Assembly (NCBI GenBank): GCA_031002005.1 | Contig: JARYHS010008074.1 | Location: 266,849,930-266,913,929 of the forward strand | Source of the DNA: Vandiemenella viatica | Lineage: Eukaryota > Arthropoda > Insecta > Orthoptera > Morabidae | Direction: 5' to 3' | Length of the DNA: 64,000 nucleotides | Part shown: in pieces, positions 1 through 11,516 of the stretch | How the letters are laid out: each line of letters opens with the position of its first letter | Position numbering within the stretch: position 1 is the stretch's first letter | Program-made: the position numbers and the translations under genes | The notes under the pieces: generated by a model | Databases searched by the model: none | What the model was told of the DNA's origin: nothing | What the model saw: only the letters and a program-made list of their open reading frames with translations

Positions 1-330
1 TGGAAACGTCCAGAGGATGCAGGTAGCTAGCTGTCAACTAGATTATATAATGGGCAAGTAGTAAAAGTAGAGACTTATGAGAGACATACATCTGTTAAAA
101 ATGGTATGAGACAAGTTCTAGTTTATCCACATTAATATCCAATTTGTATGTAGATAAAGCAATAAAAGAAGTAAAAGAAAAATTTGAATGTGGCATAAAT
201 ATTCAATGAGAAAAAATCCGTCTGCTACGATTTGCCGATGACGTTGTCGAGTTAGCAGAACAGAGTAAATTGAATGAACAAAATATTGAAGTAAGGTTTT
301 GGATTAAATATTGACGTGTACTGGTTAATT
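1..330 (+). pseudogene. RTE-like LINE reverse transcriptase remnant (palm, FADD box)
   Basis: Conceptual translation in broken frames gives a QG-type loop remnant (around 95-130) and then RLLRFADDVVELAE, with the FADD catalytic box at 230-241. This is the palm of a non-LTR reverse transcriptase. Stops and frame changes show that it is dead. The matching C-terminal part resumes at about 1150, so one LINE copy was split by an insert of roughly 820 bp that includes a foldback element. The clade (RTE-like) is inferred from the wording of the C-terminal piece. Confidence 0.7.
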
Positions 331-731
331 GTACCTTCTTTTTAATTTTACTCAATTATATTTAATCTGCATAAAGAGACAACTTTGTATATTACATAAC
401 AGAGACAATATACTTGAATAAACAAAGTAAAAGATATTCACACTGATTAGTCACAGATATTGTTCTGAGCATGTTTCTAAGGACAATCTTTGAGATAAAC
501 AATTTATTCTACAGATCATTTAATCTCAGGGCGTCTCGGGATTACAAATATTAAAAACCAACACACACAAATAAAAGTACATTTAACTCACAGCGTTTCA
601 TGCGCCTGTCCAAATTCCATGATTAAATTGTCCTGCATAGACCGATAATACTCAAAACGCAGATTCCTTAATCAATCGATCTTGCCGACCACTTCTTCAC
701 TCTTCTCTGTATAGCACGTGATGCTCTTCTG
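331..731. other. Intergenic, no gene recognised
   Basis: AT-rich sequence between the split LINE fragments. No open frame, RNA gene or named repeat is recognisable. It is probably part of the material inserted together with the foldback element. Confidence 0.5.
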
Positions 732-1057
732 TTCAATTGAAAAATGGATCACAGCCAACCTGTTGCAATATTCATTGAATTTATTGTTTACCGGTTTCGA
801 CCTGCCTTAAAGGAGTCTTCTTCAGAACTTGTTAGAAAGTATTACATCAATCTAAATAAACTCTTCTCAATAAAATAGTACATTTTGTACTTAAGTCACA
901 CATTAATGTACTATTTTATTGAGAAGAGTTTATTTAGATTGATGTAATACTTTTTAACAAGTTCTGAAGAAGACTCCCTTAAGGCGGGTCGAAACCGGTA
1001 AACAATAAATTCAATGAATATTGCAACAGGTTGGCTGTGATTCATTTTACAATTGAA
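732..1057. repeat. Foldback element with about 153-bp inverted arms
   Basis: Arm 732-885 is repeated in reverse complement at 905-1057, with a 19-nt centre. The arms agree over nearly their full length with a few changes. Each arm carries an outward-mirrored core that resembles a hammerhead ribozyme: CTGAAGA at 964-970 and GAAA at 991-994 on the + strand, with a foldable helix II (GACTCCC...GGCGGGTC) between them, and the same on the - strand at about 795-825. Such cores are known in Penelope-like retroelements. No protein is encoded. It interrupts the LINE at 1-330/1150-1815. Confidence 0.8.
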
Positions 1058-1149
1058 GAAATACCGTTGCTGTTGATGCTGCCATGCTCAAGAGCTCTTC
1101 TGTTCGTTATTCTCAGAAAACATTAACAGTTTCATACACTCACAGATAA

Positions 1150-1815
1150 TATATCAAATCAAGACAACAGTAATGAAAAGTAACAAAAACGTTAGCAATA
1201 ATAGGAGATTAAACATAAAAATGGGAGCCGATGCAATTGGAAAGTAAGTGAATACTGCTGGTTAGGAAATAAAATAACAAATGACGGCCCAAGCGTGATC
1301 TTAAAGCAGAATAGAGCTAGAAAAACGTGCATTCTGAAAAAAGTGTGTAATGTTTTAGTTTCAGATGTTAATTTAGGACCCGGAAAAAATATTTTAAAAC
1401 TCTTTGTGTGGGCACACAGGCCTTTATTGTAGGCGAAGCATAGACTACTTTAAGTATACAAAAAGAAGGAAAATTTAAGCATATGTAATGGGGTGCAATA
1501 GAAGGATACTGAAAATTAAGTTGACAGCCGAAGTACAAAATGAACGAGGTTTGGAAATGATAGGTGAGGAAGAAATTTATGGAAGAGGCTTACAGAAAGA
1601 AGATAGGAGATGGTAGGATATATTTTAAGACATGCAGGATTGATTAGTTTTTTGGTAGAGAGAACAGTTGAAGGTAAGAACATCAGAGGAAGGCAGATAT
1701 TAGAATATACAGTATGAAGCTGATAATTGAGGTCATAGGTTGGAAGGAGTATAGTCAGTGAAGAGGTTAACGCAAGATAGGAAAGGATGGAGGATTGCAT
1801 TAAACCAGTCGAGAG
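1150..1815 (+). pseudogene. RTE-like LINE C-terminal region remnant
   Basis: Broken translation contains YCWLGNKITNDG followed by an RARKTCILKK stretch, then LKLFVWAHRPLLWAKH, then a GYILRHAGL...VEGKNIRGR block. These match the thumb and C-terminal order (YLGS.ITNDG, CFVWS.ALYGAETW, GHILRHDGL, GKRGRGRP) of RTE-type LINE proteins. Several stops are present. It continues the fragment at 1-330. The 3' end fades at about 1815 with a TTATTATTATT stretch that may be the microsatellite-like tail. Confidence 0.7.
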
Positions 1816-2704
1816 ACTGATGAACAGCATAGCGAAATATTGAATTTGTCTTATTATTATTCCGAATACCTTTCCTTCAAGGGAATACCAAGGAAGACCC
1901 CAAATGATTGAAGTGCACAAAGGCTCAAGTATACTATCCAACATTTCTCCTGGACGACGCGAGAAGGAGGCGCGATTAGACATGTAACGAACCGTTGAAT
2001 AAGTGCACCCCACTAAATTGTGTCATGACTTGAAGCAATATATCACCTCGTATGGAAGTCACTACAGCGGACAATTCTAGGTCGATAAAAGAAAATTTAG
2101 AAATTCTTTTTTCTTTTAAAGTGAAAATATTGAAGCACGTGGCAAAAATTGGATTCAGAACCAGCGGGACGCAGCCAGAATTAAAACAAACTTTCTTCGA
2201 AATGCGCAGAGTTGTCGAATATACCGATTTAGCAAGAAATCCGAGAGAGAGAAAGTAATCCAGGTACATGATCTTCGTGGAACCACCAGTGCGGGGAAGG
2301 AAATTATGACAACAGAACATCCACCAATGCACATGGACTTCCCAGAGGAACAGAATATCATCACAGCCAATCAGTGTAACCTTTTTAGCTTCTTTAAACA
2401 TCTAGACCACGTGGTGTGACAGTTAAGTACTGATTCGCAATTTCTTTTGTGCATCTGAATAAAATATTTGAAAGTTAAGTACCAAATGCAAGTTTCAGTT
2501 GTGTACTTAAACAAAATGTTAAATTATAATTGATATTTGTTGCTTTACTGGCTATTTGGTTAAATAAAAACGTAATCATGTCAACACAACCAGTAGTTGC
2601 TACTGTCGTGGATTAAAAGATGTATACAAATACGTGCGTTTTTCTGTTTAAATCTCTACTAGCTCCAAAGCCCGTCAAAAAATGACGGGTTTAACGGAGT
2701 ATTA
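1816..2704. other. Unassigned AT-rich region with an unrecognised open stretch
   Basis: A 68-codon open frame (+ strand, 2052-2258) ends in a hydrophilic segment. On the other strand a 141-codon frame covers 1976-2401. Neither resembles a family I know, so I do not call a gene. No splice-bordered exon is evident. Confidence 0.35.
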
Positions 2705-3655
2705 TAGTAATTTATTTCTCTGCAGTTGCTTAACTAAATAGAATTGTTATTTAACGTCCCTTGTGTTGTAAAAAGAAGCATAAATTTGTGGCATAACATG
2801 GGGAAGTTATAAAAAAAGGAGTTGGTTGCTAGGGAAACAACAGCATAACATGAACCAACGGGCGAACAAGAAGGTTTAGTGTGAACATTTGGGGATGAAG
2901 ATGTATAGTTGCTGCTTATAGAGGACCTTCGTAATCTTCGGATACAAATTAGTAAAGAGTAAATGAAATAAAGATCGATGAATTAAATGAAAGGTTATCG
3001 TCACTCAAGAGTTTAAGTATTAAGTTTGTTTTGAAGTTTCGACGTAAGACTTGGAAAGAATATTTATTAGAATAAAAACACGACGATAACACGTTAAAAT
3101 ACAATGACAATAATCCTAATAAAACAAGACAAGTTGTCAACATGGTCCAGGATACATTTCAGCATAACACCAACTCCGCTAATATTGCCGCTAGAAAATC
3201 AAAGATTCAATCACGAGAATTAATACATTTCCTATGTTGCATGTCAGTGTCACCATGCGTCGCGATTTAAGCTTGATCCCAAATATTCACAGGTTTTTAC
3301 ACCTTTCTTTCTTATTACCTGTGATAAAAATTGATGTTTTAACGGCTGACACAGCTTACATCGGTTGAAATAATGACCCCAGTGAAAGCGAAGAATGTAA
3401 AAAAAAAAAAAAAAAATCTTAACAACTTACGCTGTGCCACGGAATATTTAATTGTGGTTTAGGCCACATAGATCGCGATCAATCTGGAACTTCTTTCATT
3501 TAAACCATGTAATGATTTTAGCAAAAAACTGATAATTAATGTACCAATTTAAACGAAATATATACTGTGTTCTCACAATTAATTTATTAGCAATTGCTTA
3601 ACTAAATAGAATTGTTGTAAAATAAAATTCAATGTAATTCATCGTGCCTTGCGCT
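2705..3655 (+). repeat. Pair of short direct repeats (2705-2775 and 3580-3655)
   Basis: Both copies contain GCTTAACTAAATAGAATTG in the same orientation inside otherwise AT-rich sequence, about 870 bp apart. The segment at 3425-3480 (GTGCCACGGAAT...TAGGCCACAT) is shared with 10538-10575. The stretch between the copies has no recognisable gene. Confidence 0.55.
3160..3250 (+). repeat. Repeat family A fragment
   Basis: The string ATATTGCCGCTAGAAAATCA occurs after a CATTTCAGC... lead, as in the copies near 9060 and 29905. This marks the 'GCTGCATTTC...ATTGCCGCT' segment of the dispersed family described at 5375. Confidence 0.6.
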
Positions 3656-4021
3656 TGTAAAACAACTGGGTTTTATTGGTTTAATTAATTAAAAAATGAT
3701 AGCCTCTATACACTGGTATTATTACCCACCCAATGAAAGGTTTCTGACTTCATTTAAAACTTATTTGTACAATGCGGTCGCCACAGCTGGATATTCGACG
3801 TAATTCCAAGCAATTTATTAATCCTCTGTATAGTTTAAACATTTAATACTGTGCGAGGTACTGTAACACTGAACATACACACTCAATCAATATTGTAGTA
3901 CGTTTTTATTCAAACAGTTTTTGTTTTTTAAACAAGCACACATACGCCAAACACCAACTGAAAAATACTATGAAATAATATTAATCCGAGGTTGCAGGTC
4001 CTTTAGAGTGAAAAGTACAAT

Positions 4022-4345
4022 CACTTGGCGTTTATTCAGTTATTAGCATTGTTACTGTCCACACACAACAATCATTGTACATCAACCACTTATTTCACAC
4101 TCTCCAATAGTATACTAATGAAGTTTGGTCTTTCGGAACAAGGCTGGAACGAAAGCCAGTATTCCCGCTGCGGCAGCGCGGATTATGTATCCATTTTGAC
4201 CCGTGAGAATTCCACTACACCACACTTACTACGCCGCGCAACCATGGAGGAAGGAATTATATGGAGGAGAAGTGACGTTAAATCGGTGAAGCAAGCACTA
4301 AACTCTCCCGCATGGTGGCAGCACCGGCAGCGACCATATGGCGCT
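4022..4345 (+). repeat. Repeat family C, copy 1
   Basis: About 200 bp beginning at TACAATCACTTGGCGTT match 8029-8230 in direct orientation at high identity, including TGTCCACACACA and TATCCATTTTGACCCG. The open frame across this copy (4025-4399) is not conserved in the other copy, so it is not taken as a gene. It lies directly upstream of the THAP exon. Confidence 0.75.
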
Positions 4346-4421
4346 TCCCAACAATTAAGGTGTTCACATTGTGGTAGATGCAGTGATTATTTCATTTAGT
4401 ATTGTGTATAAGTGTTTAAAA

Positions 4422-4492
4422 ATGCCAGCTTGTGTTGCGTACGGTTGCACAAATAGGCCAGACAGGAAAGAACCTGGAATATCATTTCATAA
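4422..4492 (+). CDS. THAP-domain protein, exon 1
   Basis: The ATG at 4422 opens MPACVAYGCTNR...GISFHK, the N-terminal signature of THAP zinc fingers: MP-x-C-x3-GC-x-N and the FH that precedes FP. C4 and C9 are the first two zinc ligands. A consensus donor (GTAAGT, 4493-4498) follows in phase 2, where THAP genes often carry an intron. No second exon is found downstream on this strand. A phase-matched exon 2 lies at 12267-12468 on the opposite strand and would complete FHK|FPKNEDLR. THAP proteins are DNA-binding, and some derive from P-element transposases. Whether this copy is expressed cannot be told from the sequence. Confidence 0.75.
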
Positions 4493-4498
4493 GTAAGT

Positions 4499-5374
4499 TG
4501 CATTGTAATTATCGTTGTTGAAGTGAGCGGTAGACACCACAAACTTTGCAGCACGTCTGTAAATATTTAGTCATAGCTCTCAATGGGATGACTTTGTTCT
4601 CAAAATTTTCTTGGTGTAGTGTAGAAAATCAGCAAACTTGCTATTTTGCACATAATAGACTAGCATTATTTTTTAACGAGTGTTTAAAATGAGATTTAAA
4701 GGGGCGTGTTCTACTTCTTGATTCAGTGAATTTACTATTACGATTTCTTTCGTCACGTTGCTGATTATACTGACAATGGATGATGAAATTAACTGTTATG
4801 TGAGAAGCTGTGAGTTTTATTAATTTTTTAAATAGCTATTTCAGGCCATTGACTTAGGTTATTTTTAAAGCTTCATATAAGACTTGTTTCTGTTTGTAAA
4901 TACGTCTATACCTATTTTTACCGATTTTGAAATCTTTCTCATCTATTTATGTCGAAACAGGTTCATGCAGAAATAAAAATGGGCTTCATAAATAAAGAAG
5001 TTATTGGCCTTTGAACAAAATCAATTTGGGGAATGTGTTTCTAATTTAGTCTCTTTTTTTTTGTACAACATTCTCTCTCCCCCCCCCCCCCCGTATCTAA
5101 ATCTAACTGAGAGATAATTTTTTTACAATTGTCCTAATAAGTAGGGCTGTGAAATTAGACAACACATCTTGATCAAGAGAATGTTCATTAAGGTGATTGA
5201 ATAAACATTTTATTTCTGGTACCAGCCTACAAAATGTCTGGGTTGCTCATCCCTAGAGTGGGTCCTCTTACTTTTTTTCTGGTCTAGGACACATTTCAGA
5301 CTAACCACAAGTGGTAGTAATAAAACTGAAATATCCATTCTGCATGTCAACCATGTAATCATTGTGGCTTTGAC
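4499..5374. other. Presumed THAP intron / intergenic, poly-C run
   Basis: No second THAP exon or other gene is visible. A 16-nt C run lies at about 5077-5092. Degraded family A sequence appears from about 5290 (GGTCCAGCCTGCAT near 5387). Confidence 0.45.
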
Positions 5375-5826
5375 AGAATTAATTTTTGGTCCAGCCTGCA
5401 TCCAAACCTAAACCCCTCAATTTGGATGTTGTATATCCCCCAAACTAAGCAAGATATCGAAAACATTTATTCCTTATTATCGAGTTTTTTCGTCGTGTTA
5501 CATAAGAATCCATCATTAAATTTGACTTTTGCGAAATTTTTCTTCTGCATTTCAACTCAAGACACCTCACTTTTGAGACAGTATATCTCGAGAACTAGGT
5601 GAAATATCGAAAAATTTTACTTTTTATTTTTTATTTTTCTCGTCTTTTTAAATAAAAATTCATCATAAAATTTGACTTTGAATAATTTTTTCTTCTGAAT
5701 TTCAACCAAAACCATTTCACATTTAAGACAGAATATCTCGAAAACTAAGCAGGATATCAAAAAATTTTATTCTTCATTTTTTATTTGTCTCATCGAGTTA
5801 CATAATAATCCATCACCAGATTGCGG
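5375..5826 (+). repeat. Repeat family A: three tandem units of about 150 bp
   Basis: Units 5375-5526, 5527-5676 and 5677-5826 repeat the same order: TTCTTCTG.ATTTCAAC, TATATCTCGAGAACTA, a TATCGAAAA...TTATTTTT block, ATAAGAATCCATCAT and TTTGAC or TTGCGGCG. Dispersed single copies of the same unit occur throughout the window in both orientations. The segment ATATCTCG-loop-CGAGATAT can fold as a short hairpin in the better copies. No protein coding is apparent, and I cannot name the family. Confidence 0.8.
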
Positions 5827-6110
5827 CGTCACGTTTATCCTAGAGTCCCCTTGAGGTGTTTGTACATATTCCCCGTGTTTGTTGGGAAGCGGTCAAGCCC
5901 CCACCACTCCGGCCATGCCCCCCCACTCCTCCGCCGGCCTGCTTCACTCCCATGCGTGGTTAAGGTCTCTTGCGTCGTCTCCATATTATTCCTTCCTCCA
6001 TGCGCGCAACATACATCTGCGATTGCAATACACAAACTGCTGCTTCTTACAAAGAGTTTCGTACTACGACTTACTTCATGATAGATATCGATTATCGACA
6101 TCTTTGACTT
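5827..6110. repeat. Mosaic of family C pieces
   Basis: 5945-5985 contains TTAAGGTCTCTTGCGTCGTC, shared with 42767-42787. 5970-6010 is the reverse complement of 4236-4275. 5995-6075 (CGCAACATACATCT...TTCTTACAAAGAGT) matches 8254-8311. 6084-6104 carries GATATCGATTATCGACATC, found again at 11371-11390. Short open frames here are by-products of the repeat. Confidence 0.6.
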
Positions 6111-6755
6111 ACATGAACTTTAACAGGTCCTTAGATTATTACACTGTAATGTCACAATATCTTCCAGGTCTTTTGTTAAAATTGTGGAACAGACAGTGAG
6201 CAATTTAACGCAGAGACCTACAAATGACTGAGGCCGTTCTTAGGTAGTTCATCTAAGTCTTTGCCTATACAAAGTTACATATGAATCAGTTTATACATAA
6301 GAGTGTTGGTGGTTGATCCTAAAAACTAGAAAGTACAGTAAATAGGTATACAAAAAAATGAGAATGTGAACAATGAAATCAAATAAATACAAACAGTAGT
6401 TTAGACACATCAATTCAGTTCAGGTAACGTCATAAACTGTCCTTCTATGGCTTGACCTCATCTGCTGTCCCTTCTTACGACTTTAAGACTTAATAGCTAA
6501 CACACAAATCGTATGAAATGAGGTTCACACTTTGGTGCAGTGGACACTCACTTTATCACTGTATTGGTCGTCTGTTAGTACCTAGACTGTGCGACATTAG
6601 GTCGCCAGCTTCCTGGTTGACATTCCCTCCGAGCTTCTTACATAAACAGTATGGTATATAAAGAAGCCTGGTGGAGGGACCTCCAGATATGTCTTAAGCA
6701 TAAAATTGACTGAAAAAAACCAACACCCAATTTAAAGGGAAACATATTTACAACC
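6111..6755. other. No gene recognised
   Basis: AT-rich unique-looking sequence without an open frame or recognisable repeat. It ends in a G run at 6776-6787. Confidence 0.4.
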
Positions 6756-6759
6756 GTGA

Positions 6760-8037
6760 TATTTACAAAGGAAATGGGGGGGGGGGGTTTTCACCGGGTT
6801 TTCAGGATAGGTAATACCCCTATGCACTCCAGCACCTTCCCCAACCCTGGGTGTCTTTTTCGAATGGTTTCAACCAATACCTTTTCTGTCATTTACATTT
6901 CTTCCATCCAGATCAGTTTCTGTATTGTTTTTCTCTCCACGCCTTCCAGGGCAACCACTCTCCACATGTTCGGTCGACCTCAGTTCCTGCTTTCCTTCCT
7001 TGTTCTCCTGGTCGACACTTTGTTCATTCTTTTTCACTATGTTGCTTTTCTCCACTGTCAGTTGACCAATTTCTGTGGAGATCACCCCTTCAACTTCAAT
7101 ACTGATTAATTGTCCATCCTTCAGATTTAAACACTCTGACCTGAGAACAATTTGGATAGATTCGTCTGTCTCTCTTCAAACGCGTTCACATTCTCCTCAA
7201 CCGTTATCAACTTCCATTTCTTCTTCACTATAGCCTTCTGCTTCATTATTCTCTTCCTCTGCGCCTCTATGTCTACCCCTCCCATGACTCTTAATACGTT
7301 TACAGAAGGCGATGTTTCGTCACCATGCTGCCTCTCTGAAAGGTGTTGCTGTCATGGAGATCAGCACCACTCCTATATCACTAAAAGTATACAGGCTCTC
7401 ATCGTAGTCTTCATCAAAACGAGGGTATTCTTCATCTTCGCTGTTGGAAATTCTTCCATGTCTACTTCTTCGATCTCTTTTTTAGGCTTTACTCTTCCTA
7501 ATGACGGACTGCGTTCTTCTTCTTCAGGTACGTCATCTTCAATTCATAAGAATCACCTGTTGGCTTGCAAAATTGCCAAAATTCTTCAATTTCTGCAAAC
7601 TTACAGGAATCAACTCCATTTTGTTTTGTGAACATGGAAACCTGATAAACATGGCACTACTTCCTTTGTCATTTATATATTCTTCAGAATGAATGATAAA
7701 CTCAGCACCTTTCCTTGTAGTTACATGTTTTCCATTTTGTAGGAGGCGAAAGTCTGACTCATCCTCTGCTGACTGTTTCCTGTGTGGTCCAATATCTTGT
7801 TCTGCCCCTGTCTGTACCAAGACAGTGGCAGCTAGCAGTTTCCCTCCTCATGCTTTCCCTTGGATGGATTGCTAGTCGTATTTGGTCTAACCTCTTGCTG
7901 ATTTCTTTGGTCATTATTTTGCTGTTTCCGCTCTCTACTTCGACCTCTGTCTTGTTATTGCTCACTTTTGAAGTTAATATTACTTCCACCACGCTCCCTA
8001 TTTTCTCTGTCTCTTCTCCAATGGAAAGTACAATCAC
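6760..8037 (-). pseudogene. Unrecognised hydrophilic protein remnant
   Basis: On the - strand, overlapping frames chain together from 8037 (MIVLSIGEETEK) through 7820-7539 (MVQTGAEQDI...NFASQQVILMN) and 7495-7440 (GRVKPKKEIEEVDMEEF) to 7085-6870 (ENKEGKQELRS). The encoded protein would be rich in Lys, Glu and Ser and would lack hydrophobic segments, as many LINE ORF1 or gag-like proteins do. At least three frame changes or stops are needed. I recognise no domain. Transcription and function are unsupported. Confidence 0.35.
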
Positions 8038-8335
8038 TTGGCGTTAATTGAGTTATTAGCATGGTTACTGTCCACACACATCAATCACTGTTCATCAACC
8101 ACTTATTATACACTATCCAATGGTATGCTAATGAAGCTTGTTCTGTCCAAACGAGGCGGGAAAGCCAATATTTTGTCCGGCGCGACAGCACCGATTACGT
8201 ATCCATTTTGACCCGGGACTACACCACACTTATAAGACATTGTAGTCGCCGCGCAACATACATCTTCGATTGCCATACACCGACTGCTGCTTCTTACAAA
8301 GAGTATAGTACTACGACGAACTTGTGATAGACTAG
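8022..8335 (+). repeat. Repeat family C, copy 2
   Basis: Direct-orientation copy of 4022-4345 (first 200 bp), extended by CGCGCAACATACATC...ACAAAGAGTATAG, which matches 5995-6075. The two copies and the mosaic at 5827-6110 together outline one longer interspersed element. Confidence 0.7.
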
Positions 8336-9039
8336 CATTTACCCGTTGCTTCACACACGCGGGTCTTGGCGTGTATAGAATTACTCTGAGCGTTTTTAGT
8401 TTAGTACCAAATATTAACTTGGAGAAACAAAAAATATAGATTTCCTCCCCTTTAGTTATTACCTGGGATTCAGTTTTCATTACTATAGTTCAAAATTTTT
8501 TATTATACTTATATTTTAACACAAAATAATATATGAAAAATAAGAAATTAAAGCTACATAAAACATTATGTCTAACGGTCCAATAAGAAATTTGAGACAC
8601 ATTTTCCGGAGGATAGAAACTGCCTATTAATGCAAAAACAAATGTACCTTACTTAAGACATAAAGGCGACACGAAAGGTACCGTCTGCGATAGTTTTGAC
8701 AGCACATTTATAAAGATATCCTTGCCTCCAACGTTAGCATTCACAACAACCAATCTAAAATTGCTGGCCAGTTTTCGTATGCCTTATATATATAGTACAT
8801 TCTCATGCCGTAGGTAATAAAATGTATTTTTTGCTTATAACTTCTACGCATCCACCAGAACTTCTAGCCATTTTTTATCATCGTATCTCAAAATCGAAAT
8901 GGTTACAACAGCGGTTGGTTTGTTTTCGTGATTAAACTTCATCACTAACATTACAATCATTAAAGTAGCTTATTAATTATTAACAGTAATTGAATTCCTC
9001 ATACCTTTTGTTGTTCTTAGAACATTCTTGTTCAGATTG
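8336..9039. other. No gene recognised
   Basis: AT-rich, with no convincing frame. Nothing else is visible apart from scattered A/T runs. Confidence 0.4.
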
Positions 9040-9400
9040 CATTTCGACCTAACCACAATCATACTGATATTGCCGCTTCAAAATCAAACGATGCAGATAC
9101 ACTTATACGCATGAAATTCATCGCTAAATACATTTTTTGTAATGACAGGATTTCAGGATTCAAAGTACCCCAAGCATAAATTATAAGAATTATAATTCGT
9201 TTTCAGTGACACCAAATTACTAATGTCGTTACCCACCTGTAAGTAATTCCAAAGTTTCAAGAATCGATCACGATATAGCGAATTTATCAATGCTGATGTG
9301 ACAGAAAGTATGGTATACGAATGTAATCATCAGTCAAAATAGTGATTAGGTTGAAATGCAGCTTGGACCATAATGACAATTGACTCGCTTTGTTAGAGTA
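9040..9400 (+). repeat. Repeat family A fragments
   Basis: 9040-9140 carries GATTGCATTTCGACCTAACC, then ATATTGCCGCTTC and AATCAAACGATGCAGATACA, closely matching 16446-16520. 9340-9375 carries GTTGAAATGCAGCTTGGACC, the reverse complement of that lead. Both are pieces of the family at 5375. Confidence 0.6.
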
Positions 9401-9904
9401 TAACGCATGATGTTTTAGTTTTATTGTTATTTACACGGTGTGGCATTACGTTTTAAGATGCTTAAATGATTTTTAGTTTCTCTGGTTCCATGTTGCTGTC
9501 GTCATTAACCCAAAGCACGTATGGCGATAAACATTGCAGAATCTGGGTTATGAGACTTGTTTAGCAGAAATAACAGTTTATTTTACTGGCCGTGGTTTGA
9601 ACAGCAGCCAAAATTTGTACAAACTTTCCCTTGGGCGATAGTACTGATGAATATTGGCATTTTATAGCCACAAAATAATTTAATCGAGTAACGTATGTAG
9701 AAATTGTGTGGAAAATGTATTGTTACCTGTTGATATTTGTGGTGGCTGGTTTTCATACATCTTTCTTCGAGAAAAAAAAACTGATTTTCTTAACCATAAA
9801 GAAGAAATATTGGCTTATTAATGTACAACGTTTAGCGACCATATTGTTCCAGAGACAAACTGTTAACTGTCTACCAGAGTATAATTTAGAAATTGGTAGT
9901 CCTA

Positions 9905-10070
9905 TCATTACCCTGGCGTCACAATATGATGATGGATTCTTATAAAACTCAACGAAAAAAATCGAAAGTAAAGAATAACATTTTTTGATATCTAGCTTGG
10001 TTTTTGAGATATGTTTGGTCAAATATTACATAGTTAGGCTGATATTCTATCTGGACCAGGAGCGCAATTG
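9905..10070 (-). repeat. Repeat family A, - strand copy
   Basis: Reads in reverse as CCTGGTCCAGATAGAATATC, then a degenerate ATATCTC.AAAACCAAGC.AGATATC hairpin motif, then a TCGATTTTTTTCGTTGAG block and ATCCATCATCATATTGTGACG. The order is the same as in the tandem units at 5375-5826. Confidence 0.65.
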
Positions 10071-10479
10071 GAAGTGCCACAGATTTATAATTTGCCATAC
10101 CCGTTTTTTAATACATGCTTCTCTAGAAAATGACTATATAAAAGTAAAAAGGAAACGTATTCTAGATCAGATGCGACAGATATTTTGCAATGAGTCACAG
10201 AATTAATAGTATAGAACAACCATCTCCGATGATTTTATTCACGCCAAACATAATATAGAAGTAAAGAACAAAATCTTTCGATATCTAACCTAGATTTCTA
10301 AAAATCTTAATTCAAAATATCCTTAAATTCATGGCACAGAGGGAAATATATATTACTTCTTGTCCAGGTCGCACATCATCCTGATCACATAGTCTTGGAC
10401 ATAACTTTATCGTTTCTTGCATAAGAATGCTCCTGGCCGCATTTTAACAAATTAACAAAACCTTTGATACACGATCTGG

Positions 10480-10700
10480 CTAGAACTAAGCGAAATGTCA
10501 AAATGTCTCACCTTAAGAAAACATCGTAAAATTACGGTGCCACGGAATTTATTCTTCTGATATAGGCCACATTCGACCTAACCACACAATCTACATGATA
10601 CGTACTATATCTCCAGAACTAAGCGAAGTCTGGAAACGTCTCATCGAATTATATATAAATGCATCATCAAATTGCGGCGTAATTAGGGGTATGATGGTTA
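10480..10700 (+). repeat. Repeat family A, + strand copies
   Basis: Contains AGAACTAAGCGAAATGTCAA, GTGCCACGGAATTTATTCTT, CATTCGACCTAACCACA, a second AGAACTAAGCGAAGTC and ATGCATCATCAAATTGCGGC. It therefore holds parts of two adjoining units. It is the nearest forward family A copy to the inverted one at 12845, and a possible partner for recombination (see findings). Confidence 0.65.
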
Positions 10701-11380
10701 TTTAATAAATATAACAGTTTATTCTACAGGCTGTGGTTTGAACAGCAGTCACAATTTCTACACCTGTTTCTTTTGCGATATTATTACAGAATATTTGCAC
10801 ATAAGAAATAGGTACTGTTACCTTTTAATGTTTTTGTAGGCACCTTTCTTAGAGAAAAAAACTGATTTCCGCATTCATATCACATATTAGCGTTTTTCGT
10901 TAATTTTTTGTTGGTATTCAGCGAAAATATAAAAACATGTCGTACAAGAGAAAAAGTTTGTAATTGTCAAAGATGTTAATTATCATAGCGACTGCGCTTA
11001 CAGTAAATTATGTATTAATGACACTTGATACAATTGAGTCAGATATTCCGTTAATATTAATGTTTTAAATTTCGGATAATAAGTTAGATAAATAGCTGAA
11101 GTCAAGAAGCGACACATGATCCTAAAAAAAGGAGTGAACATCTCAACTACAGTTTGATCCGTATATTATAATTACCGATCTAGTAATGAATTTAAATATT
11201 TCTAGTTTCATTCAGTACATATCAGTCATTAGCTATTTTCCCAGATTTTGACTGGCACCATTAGCTCGAAAAACTTGAAATCCACATCCAAATTGCTGCG
11301 GTACTAATTGCGCGATACCCGTTCCAGTAAAGAGACACACATAGCTTGCTTACAGATATATAATAGTATAGAAGATATCG
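10701..11380. other. No gene recognised
   Basis: AT-rich. 10715-10800 (TTTATTCTACAGGCTGTGGTTTGAACAGCA) is a second copy of 9575-9620, so it is another local repeat. No open frame. Confidence 0.4.
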
Positions 11381-11516
11381 ATTATCGACATCTTCATTCG
11401 AAATTCCTCATTCACACCAGATGCTTTTGATAAGATGACTAGAGAATCAGTTGTACACAGCTGTTTATCTTTCAGTTCTTGATACATTCCAGACTTTTTC
11501 TATTTGTCTCTCATAC

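Noticed and set aside
1516..2013. 165-codon open frame on the - strand
   Set aside because: It overlaps the antisense of a LINE remnant and unassigned sequence, has no domain, and shows no splice borders. Chance frame.
4025..4399. 124-codon + strand frame before the THAP exon
   Set aside because: It lies in repeat family C. The second copy of the repeat at 8022 does not keep the frame.
5375..5826. CRISPR-like spacing of tandem units
   Set aside because: Units are long, diverged and contiguous without spacers, and the genome is eukaryotic.
5835..6101. 88-codon - strand frame MSIIDIYHEVSRSTK
   Set aside because: Composed of family C repeat pieces that also occur, in other frames, at 8254-8330.
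6776..6787. G and C homopolymers (also 5077, 23887, 54005) as signals
   Set aside because: Simple homopolymer runs, more likely sites of replication or sequencing slippage.
7152..7631. 159-codon + strand frame
   Set aside because: The - strand carries a more coherent, charged protein remnant across the same bases; the + frame is its shadow.
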